From NCBI GenBank assembly GCA_943789425.1, contig CALSUB010000010.1, forward strand, positions 1 to 64,000: a DNA stretch of 64,000 nt. Direction: 5' to 3'. Origin of the DNA: an uncultured Luminiphilus sp. (lineage in GTDB: Bacteria > Pseudomonadota > Gammaproteobacteria > Pseudomonadales > Halieaceae). The translations under genes and the position numbers were made by a program. Positions 8,567-17,520 of the stretch are shown here, in pieces (position 1 is the stretch's first letter; every line of letters begins with the position of its first letter). The notes beneath the pieces are model-generated. The model was given only the letters and a program-made list of their open reading frames with translations, made no database searches and had not been told where the DNA came from.

Positions 8567-8638
8567 GCCATGTATAAAAGCCACCTAAGTGACTGATATA
8601 CATGGACATACTACCTTTGAATATGGCTCCGTCTGCTG
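8563..8638. repeat. Right att-like direct repeat (attR candidate) overlapping tRNA-Asn 3' end
   Basis: Matches 3329-3403 over about 75 bp. Bases 8624-8638 are the CCA end and acceptor strand of tRNA-Asn, so the tRNA gene stays whole after insertion. This is the usual target choice for P4-type integrases. Confidence 0.75.
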
Positions 8639-8699
8639 GGCTCGAACCAGCGACCCGCTGATTAACAGTCAGCTGCTCTACCAACTGAGCTAAGACGGA
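8624..8699 (-). tRNA. tRNA-Asn (GUU)
   Basis: A 76-base cloverleaf with encoded CCA. The acceptor stem pairs TCCGTCT with AGACGGA, the discriminator is G, the D-loop has TTAGCTCAGTTGGTAGAGC, the T-arm has GGTTCGAGCC, and the anticodon GTT lies at plus-strand 8664-8666. Its 3' end is the insertion site of the neighbouring element. Confidence 0.97.
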
Positions 8700-8721
8700 A
8701 GGGTCTCTCAAAGAGGTGCGA

Positions 8722-8751
8722 AGTGTACACAGGCCGTTTTCGGGCCGTCAA
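8722..8751 (-). promoter_or_regulatory. Sigma-70-like promoter of tRNA-Asn
   Basis: On the minus strand, -35 TTGACG (plus 8746-8751) and -10 TACACT (plus 8722-8727) are 18 bases apart, about 23 bases before the mature tRNA 5' end at 8699. The spacer contains a small GGCCCG/CGGCC inverted repeat. Confidence 0.65.
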
Positions 8752-8801
8752 CCTCTGATCTAATCAAACCTATTCGGATCTAGATCCGTTATCCTTAACT
8801 T

Positions 8802-10839
8802 TTGAGCGATTTTCCGGCCGTGACGCGACCTTTTGAACTGCAAGCAAGCTATACGCCAGCGGGAGACCAGCCGGCTGCGATTGAACAATTGATCGCTGGG
8901 GCTAACTCGGGGCTGGCATCTCAGACCTTGCTGGGTGTGACCGGTTCGGGCAAAACGTTCACCATGGCCAACATGGTGCAAGCCCTGCAACGTCCCACCA
9001 TTGTCATGGCGCACAACAAAACATTGGCTGCCCAGCTCTATGGCGAATTCAAAGAGTTTTTTCCTCACAACGCCGTCGAGTATTTTGTCTCGTACTACGA
9101 CTATTACCAGCCCGAGGCCTATGTCCCGTCGTCCGATACCTTTATTGAGAAAGATGCGCAGGTTAATGATCACATCGAGCAAATGCGCTTGTCCGCCACC
9201 AAGGCGCTGCTGGAACGTGAGGACTGTCTTAGTCGTTTCGACAGTTTCGTCGATTTATGGACTCGGAGACCCTCAGTCGTATTTTAAAATGGTGATGCAC
9301 CTCTCACGTGGCGAAATCATCGATCAGCGCGGTGTGTTGAGGCAGCTCGCTGAACTCCAGTACACACGCAATGACATCGATTTTAAAAGAGGGACCTATC
9401 GCGTCAGAGGCGACGTGATCGATATCTTTCCTGCTGAATCGGGTGAGCTGGCTATTCGGATTGAGCTATTCGATGAGGAGATCGAGAATCTGTGCTCTTT
9501 CGATCCGCTGACGGGTGCGATTGAAGAACGCCTGCCACGTGTCACCATTTTCCCTAAGAGCCACTATGTGGCCTCAAGAGACACGATGCTGGGTGCGATT
9601 GACCTCATTGAGGAGGAGCTTGCTGCGCGAGTGAAGCAACTCAAAGAGCAAGAAAAATTGCTCGAGGCGCAGCGTATCCAGCAGCGCACGCGCTATGACA
9701 TTGAGATGATTCGAGAGCTGGGTTATTGCCAGGGGATTGAGAATTACTCCCGCTACTTATCGGGTCGAGCGCCTGGAGAGGCGCCGCCTACCTTGTTCGA
9801 GTATATCCCCTCTAATGCGCTGGTTTTAATCGACGAATCTCACGTGACCATTCCACAGATTGGTGGGATGTATAAAGGGGATCGCAGTCGCAAAGAGACC
9901 CTAGTGGAATATGGTTTTCGGCTGCCCTCAGCACTGGATAATCGACCACTCAAATTCGAAGAATGGGAAGTCCTCTGTCCACAAGCCGTTTATGTTTCGG
10001 CGACCCCGGGGGCGTATGAGGCAGAGCACTCAGGCCAAACGGTAGAACAAGTCGTGAGGCCCACCGGTCTGCTGGACCCTCCAGTCGAAATCAGACCGGC
10101 GAGAACGCAGGTTGATGATTTGCTGTCAGAGATCCACACGACCGTCGCCGCTGGGGATCGGGTATTGGTGACCACCTTAACCAAGCGCATGGCGGAGGAC
10201 CTTACGGAATTTCTCGCTGATCACAAGGTGCGAGTGCGCTATCTGCATTCTGATATCGATACGGTAGAAAGAGTGGAGATTATCCGTGATTTACGTCTGG
10301 GTGAGTTCGATGTGCTGGTCGGTATTAATTTGTTGAGAGAGGGCCTCGATATGCCCGAGGTGTCGTTGGTTGCCATTTTGGATGCGGATAAAGAAGGCTT
10401 CTTGCGCAGTGATCGGTCTCTGATTCAAACAATGGGCCGCGCTGCCCGACACATCGATGGCCGTGCGATTCTCTATGCGGATCGAGAGACAGGCTCTATG
10501 ACCCGAGCCATTGCAGAAACTGCGCGGCGGCGTGAAAAGCAAATCGCCCACAACAAAGCGCACAATATTACGCCTCAAGGGATTCACAAATCGGTACAGG
10601 ATATCCTCGAGGGAGCGCGGCGGATGCCCACCAAGGCAAAAGGAGGTAAAGGTCGTGCCGCAGCCGGTGATCGCGCGGCATTGGCGGCTGATGTGAACCT
10701 GAGTCCGGCGGCGTTGGGCCGGAAGATTGCGGATCTTGAGCAAAAAATGCTCGACCACGCTAAGAATTTGGAGTTCGAAGAGGCGGCATCGCTGCGAGAT
10801 GTGGTCACCGAATTGAAACAGGCCGCATTTGTTAGGTAG
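8802..10839 (+). CDS. uvrB: UvrABC excinuclease subunit B (one frameshift at ~9231)
   Basis: Damage-verifying helicase-like subunit of nucleotide excision repair. Reading across one extra A near 9231 (CTTAGTC for CTTGTC) gives ~678 residues, the normal size. Visible parts: Walker A GVTGSGKT (residues ~45-52), the beta-hairpin [21 protein letters not shown] that opens [12 protein letters not shown], the helicase motifs ([51 protein letters not shown] shortened) and the C-terminal UVR motif ([20 protein letters not shown]) that contacts UvrC. The start is TTG 8802 or GTG 8820; the latter aligns better with MSKPF... of other UvrBs, and neither has a strong ribosome site. The indel lies in the most conserved part of a key repair gene, so it is probably a sequence error. 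Confidence 0.95.
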
Positions 10840-10990
10840 CCATCAACGGCGATCGCTGAGCCGTTTGGTTGTAAGCGTTCCGTCCGATTCGTCTTGTAAC
10901 TTTGCACATTGCATTTCAGTCTCGCTCTGACACACTTCACGTCTTCGCACGCGGCCTCTGGTAACGGCCGCCACTGTATAAGGAGTGCTC

Positions 10991-12926
10991 ATGCCTGTTA
11001 TTACCCTTCCTGATGGTTCTGAACGCAATTTTGATGCGTCAATTAGCGTGCATGATGTTGCCGCAGACATTGGCGCCGGCCTTGCGAAGGCCGCGCTCGC
11101 TGGGGTCGTCGATGGTCGCGAGGTCGACACCTCTTATGTCATCAATGGTGATGTCTCCCTCAGTATTGTGACTGACCGAGACGAAGCCGCGATCGAGATT
11201 ATTCGGCACTCAACCGCCCATTTGCTGGCGCAAGCCGTGCAGCAATTATTCCCCGGCACTCAGGTTACGATTGGTCCAACAGTCGAGGATGGTTTCTACT
11301 ACGATTTTGCATCGGGTCATAATTTTACGCTCGAGGACCTCGACAAAATTGAGGCGCGCATGGTGGAGCTCGCCGCCGACGATTTGAGCGTTGAGCGGAT
11401 TGTGGCCCCGCGCGATAAAGCGATCGAAATCTTCCGCAACATGGGGGAGCATTATAAAGTCCAAATCATCGAAGACTTGCCCGAGGACGAGGAGATCTCG
11501 ATCTATCGGCAGGGTGAGTGGATGGATTTGTGTCGCGGTCCCCATGTACCCAGTACGGGTAAATTGCAGGCCTTTAAATTGACCAAGGTGGCAGGGGCTT
11601 ATTGGCGCGGCGATGCGAATAATCAGCAGTTACAGCGCATTTACGGCACCGCATGGCCCAATAAGAAGCAGCTAAAGGCGTACCTCAATCGCATCGCCGA
11701 GGCCGAGAAGCGCGATCACCGTAAGATCGCCAAAAAACTCAATCTGTTTCACACTCAGGAAGAAGCGCCGGGCATGGTGTTTTGGCATCCTGCTGGTTGG
11801 ACCATTTATCAGACCATCGAACGCTATATGCGTGAGAAGCAACAGCGCTTACGACTATCAAGAGATCAAAACGCCTCAGGTTGTGGATATTAGCCTTTGG
11901 CAACGCTCCGGTCATGCGGACAAGTTCGCGGAGGGGATGTTTACGTTAGAGACTGAAGAGCGCCAGTTTGCGGTCAAACCGATGAACTGCCCCTGCCACG
12001 TGCAGGTCTTCAATCAAGGACTCAAGTCATACCGTGATCTGCCCTTGCGCCTTGCTGAGTTTGGCAGTTGTCATCGCAATGAACCCTCCGGCTCACTGCA
12101 CGGCATTATGCGTGTGCGTGGCTTTACGCAGGACGATGCCCATATTTTTTGTACAGAGGAACAGATACAGCCCGAAGTGTCGCAGTTTATTGACATGTTG
12201 CACGAGGTCTATGCGGACTTTGGTTTCAGCGAAGTGATCTATCGCCTTTCGACGAGGCCACCCCAGCGAGTGGGCACCGATGAGGATTGGGATCGCGCTG
12301 AGGCGGCGCTAGCCGAGGCGCTGAATGCGCAGGGTTTGCCATGGGAAGAGTTGCCCGGAGAGGGCGCCTTTTATGGGCCCAAAATCGAGTTTTCTTTGAA
12401 GGATTGTATTGGTCGGGTCTGGCAGCTGGGCACGATTCAGGTGGATTTTTCGATGCCGGGTCGTCTGGATGCGCAATATGTTGCTGAGGACGGTAGCCGC
12501 AAAATACCGGTGATGCTTCACCGCGCGGTATTGGGCTCTTTTGAGCGCTTTATTGGCATATTGATTGAGCACTATGAGGGCGCGTTTCCCGTTTGGCTGG
12601 CACCCCGTCAGGCTGTAGTAGTCAATATCACCGACAAGCAATCAGACTACGCTCGCCAGGTCGCGGCGCGGCTTCAAGAAGCGGGTTATCGCGTCGAGAC
12701 GGATTTACGCAATGAAAAAATCGGCTTCAAGATCCGCGAGCTAGAGATGGCCAAGGTGCCCTATGTCGTGGTGGTGGGCGATAAAGAGATGGCGTCCGGT
12801 AGCGTGTCGGTGCGTGCCCGTCATGGCCAGGACTTGGGTGCCCTCTCGCTGGATCAGTTCTTGGAGACGTTAAAGGCAGCGGAAGGGCGCAAGGGTCGCG
12901 ATCATGCGACCGTGATTACGGATTGA
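10991..12926 (+). CDS. thrS: Threonyl-tRNA synthetase (one frameshift at ~11848)
   Basis: Charges tRNA-Thr. ATG 10991 follows an AGGAG ribosome site. Domains in order: TGS (residues ~1-60), the editing domain with [10 protein letters not shown] (HxxxH zinc-like motif), then the class II core and the C-terminal anticodon-binding domain ([13 protein letters not shown] onward). Restoring one base at ~11848 (CGCTTAC for CGTTAC) gives 644 residues and a perfect match of the junction ([13 protein letters not shown]). The usual NCPGHV zinc-site motif reads NCPCHV here (TGC for GGC). thrS heads the conserved thrS-infC-rpmI-rplT region, but here two genes are inserted before infC. The frameshift in an essential gene points to a sequence error. 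Confidence 0.95.
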
Positions 12927-12952
12927 TCAGAGGGTTGTAGTGTTGGCGAGCT

Positions 12953-13696
12953 TTACCCATCGCACAGCATGCTCACTTGAGCGATATGCCGAGCAGCCTC
13001 GTCCACTTCGTCTGCTGTAGGCGGCTGGTTTTTTGTCGCTTGGCACAGTGTTGCGATGTCCCGTTGGTATCTCATGAGTGCGGGCGTCAGGGGTTGATTA
13101 GCCGGATCGCAAAATTCGGGATGGACTCTGCGCAGATTTAAATAGTTCTGCCCTCGCTCGATGGCTGCACAGTGACCGGGTTTGACGCTGAGTTGCGCGC
13201 TGATGACCGAGAGCATGCCTTGTTCTCCAAGATCGATCTCGTAAAGGACAGCGGGGAGTGTCTCCGGTACATCTTGTCCAGTGACATCGTCTCTACCCTC
13301 CATTAGCGTTTGGCTTGAGTCTGATGAGTTGGCAGCAGCCATCGCACCGTTACCGTCCTCAACGGCAGACGGTGGTGCGCCCCGCAGGATATTAATGGGC
13401 AGTTGGGGATGATCCCACTCAACACGGTGGTACGTTGCCACGGTGCCGTGCTCAATGCTGGTAATGGGCATGATCTCTGCTGCGAGGTTTTGTACTGCTC
13501 CGATCTGGACGAGTAAAACCAGCACGTTGATTGGTTTAAAAGCGCTTTGCAGCAACGTAGTTCGGTCGCGGTCACGCAGCGTGCCGAGGGCGCTGGTAGG
13601 GTGAATGCGATTGGTTTTGCCCAAATTAAGGCCGAGAAACATAGTGAAACCCTTGCAGCGCATAGTCCCGCCAATTATGCCTGAGTGCCTAAGCAC
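12953..13696 (-). CDS. Unrecognised protein, convergent with thrS
   Basis: An open frame of up to 247 residues on the minus strand that fits tightly between thrS and the AraC-type gene. The N-terminal quarter has a hydrophobic stretch (INVLVLLVQIGAV) that could be a membrane anchor; a later start such as the Met at residue 12 or 19 is equally possible. The rest is polar, with an acidic DVPETLPAVLYEIDLGEQGML part and a helical C-terminus (TADEVDEAARHIAQVSML). I recognise no family. Its start overlaps the upstream region of the divergent AraC gene, so they may share control. The length, and the lack of a good plus-strand gene here, support it moderately. Confidence 0.45.
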   Translation of the reverse strand: MLRHSGIIGGTMRCKGFTMFLGLNLGKTNRIHPTSALGTLRDRDRTTLLQSAFKPINVLVLLVQIGAVQNLAAEIMPITSIEHGTVATYHRVEWDHPQLPINILRGAPPSAVEDGNGAMAAANSSDSSQTLMEGRDDVTGQDVPETLPAVLYEIDLGEQGMLSVISAQLSVKPGHCAAIERGQNYLNLRRVHPEFCDPANQPLTPALMRYQRDIATLCQATKNQPPTADEVDEAARHIAQVSMLCDG

Positions 13697-13874
13697 TGGG
13701 CACCCCCGCCCAGGAGGGCCCCGTATTTTTATGCCAACAAATGTCGATTTTGATGCGGAAAGGCTCGTTGGGGTGTGGTATCTTTCTATGTTTCCTGCTA
13801 CCTGCTGCAGAGCAAGCCAGTGCCGTTATGCAAAGGCAGGCGCCGTTATACAAAGAGAGGCAAGAGTAAGCACT

Positions 13875-14909
13875 ATGGGGTACTCAGTCAGCACCTCAGC
13901 CATTTGGGGTGCAAACAGTCTTTCACCCAGTCCTGACTTCTCCCGTCGCTGCGCGGCTGTGGTTGAGTCGGCAGTTTTTGAGCATCGTTTGACGCCGATG
14001 TTGCACTTGAAAGACGTGGTGACTGTGTTCGATGGGCTTTGTGTCGAGTCAGATGTCACCATGTTACGACTTGCTGAGATTCAGGGCAGGCATTGCGCCG
14101 GTTTGATGGCGCCAATGATGGAGGGCGCGGATACGGTGTCCGACGCCCTTAAAGTACTGCTGACCTTTAATTGCCTGCATGCGCAACCGATTTATTGGAC
14201 ACCTAGCGTGCGCGGTGACCATGTGTCCTTTGCCATCTGGGTTGACCGACCTGCAGGGGTATCTGTCAGGCAGTCTGAGCAGATGGCAGCAATGGGAATG
14301 TTGCAGTTTTGTGCTGGTTTCCGCGATTTGCTTGGCGACAGTTTTAAGCCAACGGTCCTGCGCTTTAAACCCTCGCAGGTTGGTGCCGATTGGCCGAGTC
14401 AATTTGTGGGCATACCCATCGAGCGCAGCGCAACTCAAACCGAGGTATTGATTCCCCGTTCTTGTTTGTTGCTTCCGAACCCACTGAAAAATCAAGACGT
14501 GAGCGACCCGCCTCAGGTTGAAGCCGAATTAGCGCGGTATCGAGAGCAGTCCGCAGGACAGTTATTGCGAAATGAGACCTGCAGTTGGATCAAAACACAC
14601 CTAGCAACGGGTGACTGCGATCTCGAGAACATAGCCTATCGCATGAATTGCGATAAGCGCACCTTGCAGCGCAGATACAAACGGGAGCTTGCCTGCCGTT
14701 TTTCTGACATGGTCGATGATGTTCGAGCGGACGTCTGTTTGCCGCTGCTTGAGAGCGCTATTTTCCCCATGCAAATGATCGCGGAGCAGCTGGGTTATGC
14801 AACGTCGGGTAATTTCAGTCGCTTTTTCCAGCGACGCTTCGATTGCACGCCACGCGAGTGGATGCGCGCCGCGGGCGAACAGCAGGCGCAAGCAGCCCGC
14901 GCTGTCTAA
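13875..14909 (+). CDS. AraC-family transcriptional regulator (Arabinose_bd type)
   Basis: 344 residues from ATG 13875. The frame is open further upstream (to 13605), but the protein aligns with the family from MGYSVSTSAIWG. The N-terminal ~200 residues are the ligand-sensing domain of the PF12625 type (LRLAEIQGRHCAGLMAP...). The C-terminal ~100 residues are the double HTH: DLENIAYRMNCDKRTLQRRYKRE and QMIAEQLGYATSGNFSRFF followed by RRFDCTPREWM. Such regulators usually control nearby catabolic or lipid genes, yet here the neighbours are core genes and an unrecognised divergent ORF, so the target is unknown. Confidence 0.85.
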   Translation: MGYSVSTSAIWGANSLSPSPDFSRRCAAVVESAVFEHRLTPMLHLKDVVTVFDGLCVESDVTMLRLAEIQGRHCAGLMAPMMEGADTVSDALKVLLTFNCLHAQPIYWTPSVRGDHVSFAIWVDRPAGVSVRQSEQMAAMGMLQFCAGFRDLLGDSFKPTVLRFKPSQVGADWPSQFVGIPIERSATQTEVLIPRSCLLLPNPLKNQDVSDPPQVEAELARYREQSAGQLLRNETCSWIKTHLATGDCDLENIAYRMNCDKRTLQRRYKRELACRFSDMVDDVRADVCLPLLESAIFPMQMIAEQLGYATSGNFSRFFQRRFDCTPREWMRAAGEQQAQAARAV

Positions 14910-15175
14910 TTTACGGGCCGTCGAGCCACTCTCTGGGCTCTGATGAATTGGGTGCCAGTGCACCCGCAGTCTATGGCGGTGCACGATCAGGGCTCGCTGA
15001 TCGTTATCCACGACAGAGCGCCGGAAAGCCTTAATTGAGCCCCTTTTTTTTGCTTGTGAATCCGTCTTTCGGGCAGTAAACTCCCGTCCCTGTTTAACTG
15101 GAGGAAGCGCCCGATTGTCTGATGTGATGTCGTTATTAGCCTCCAGCAGTGAAACCTTGATGGGAGAGAGGCAAT

Positions 15176-15703
15176 ATTAAGAGCGAAAGCAGCAGTAAAA
15201 AGGCACTGACCAACGATCAGATCACGGCTGAGAAAGTGCGGCTGGTTGATTTTGATGGTACGCAGGTAGGTATCGTGTCTAATGCCGAGGCTCAGGCGGC
15301 TGCAGAAGCAGCGGGCATGGACCTAGTCATGATGGCGGAGAACGACCCGCCGGTCTGCAAGGTCATGGACTACGGAAAGCATGTCTTTGAGTCCAAAAAG
15401 CAAAAGGCAGCTCAGCGTAAGAAAGCCAAGCGCACCCAGATAAAGGAAATGAAGTTTCGTCCCGGGACAGAAGAGGGAGACTACCAGGTCAAGTTACGCA
15501 ACTTGGTGCGCTTCTTAGAGAACGGCGATAAAGCGAAAGTCACGTTGCGTTATCGTGGACGTGAAATGGCTCATCAGGAAATCGGCATGGAGCTACTGAA
15601 GCGAGTAGAGGTCGATCTGAGTGAGTTGGGCACTGTCGAGCAGTTTCCAAAGATGGAAGGTAGACAGTTGATCATGGTGATCGCCCCTAAAAAACGGAGT
15701 TAG
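15176..15703 (+). CDS. infC: Translation initiation factor IF-3 with AUU start
   Basis: Selects the initiator tRNA and start codon on the 30S subunit. The frame reads [15 protein letters not shown]... from ATT at 15176, preceded by GGGAGAGAGG. This is the well-known rare AUU start by which IF-3 represses its own translation; GTG 15236 would cut off part of the N-terminal domain ([18 protein letters not shown]). 175 residues, usual length. Conserved parts: [11 protein letters not shown], the linker [31 protein letters not shown] and the RGREMAHQ core. It heads the infC-rpmI-rplT-pheST-ihfA operon. Confidence 0.95.
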   Translation: MKSESSSKKALTNDQITAEKVRLVDFDGTQVGIVSNAEAQAAAEAAGMDLVMMAENDPPVCKVMDYGKHVFESKKQKAAQRKKAKRTQIKEMKFRPGTEEGDYQVKLRNLVRFLENGDKAKVTLRYRGREMAHQEIGMELLKRVEVDLSELGTVEQFPKMEGRQLIMVIAPKKRS

Positions 15704-15810
15704 TGAAAACAGAGTTAAAAAGCGGAGTTAGTGGCCCGTGAATGCCCTAACCTCCGATTAAGCCAACCACGGTCGATTGAATCGATGCGTGCCAATGCGG
15801 AGAAGTAACT

Positions 15811-16005
15811 ATGCCGAAAGCAAAAATTCACAGCGGGGCCGCCAAGCGGTTTAAAAAAACGGCAGGTGGTTATAAGCGCAAAAGCGCTCATAAAAGCCAC
15901 ATCCTGACCAAAATGACCACAAAGCGTAAGCGTCAGTTGCGAGGAACCTCGATGATCCATAAATCGGATGAGGTTTTGATTGATCGCATGCTGCGCGCCA
16001 AATAA
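15811..16005 (+). CDS. rpmI: 50S ribosomal protein L35
   Basis: 64 residues, very basic. It starts [20 protein letters not shown] and ends with LIDRMLRAK, as usual for L35. The ribosome site GGAG lies at 15800-15803. It lies between infC (107-bp gap) and rplT (28-bp gap). In enterobacteria, L20 binds the leader here to repress rpmI and rplT; the 107-bp gap is long enough to hold such a structure, but I did not identify the L20 sites. Confidence 0.96.
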   Translation: MPKAKIHSGAAKRFKKTAGGYKRKSAHKSHILTKMTTKRKRQLRGTSMIHKSDEVLIDRMLRAK

Positions 16006-16033
16006 CGCTTATCTTTTTCAGGAGTACTGACCT

Positions 16034-16393
16034 ATGCCTCGCGTAAAACGTGGTGTGACGGCGCATCGCCGTCATAAAAAAATATTGAAGCAAGCCAAAG
16101 GCTATTACGGCGCCCGATCAAGAGTATTTCGGGTCGCTAAACAAGCGGTGACGAAAGCGGGGCAGTATGCTTACCGCGATCGACGACAGAGAAAGCGTCA
16201 GTTCAGAGCGCTCTGGATTACCCGCATCAATGCACAGTCTCGGGCGAATGGCTTGACCTATAGCCGGCTGATCAACGGGCTGAAGCGCGCAGAGATCGCG
16301 CTGGATCGAAGAGTCCTGGCAGATCTCGCCGTCTATGACAAAGAGGCATTTGCTGCGGTAGTAGAACGTGCCCGCACGGCATTGGCCGCTTGA
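16034..16393 (+). CDS. rplT: 50S ribosomal protein L20
   Basis: 119 residues with the standard opening [20 protein letters not shown] and a basic N-terminal extension that binds 23S rRNA. The globular C-terminal part contains [20 protein letters not shown]. Ribosome site GGAG at 16021-16024. L20 also acts as the repressor of its own operon in many bacteria. Confidence 0.97.
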   Translation: MPRVKRGVTAHRRHKKILKQAKGYYGARSRVFRVAKQAVTKAGQYAYRDRRQRKRQFRALWITRINAQSRANGLTYSRLINGLKRAEIALDRRVLADLAVYDKEAFAAVVERARTALAA

Positions 16394-16413
16394 TTGGCGT
16401 ATTCTGTTATTGA

Positions 16414-17511
<1,098 letters not shown>

Positions 17512-17520
17512 GGCGGCCCC

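Noticed and set aside
9225-9235. Programmed frameshift in uvrB
   Set aside because: No slippery heptamer or downstream structure, and many other conserved genes in the window have similar isolated indels.
10291-10758. 155-residue minus-strand frame within uvrB
   Set aside because: Antisense to a conserved part of uvrB.
13303-13674. 123-residue minus-strand frame
   Set aside because: A shadow of the longer minus-strand frame at 12953-13696, with less coherent content.
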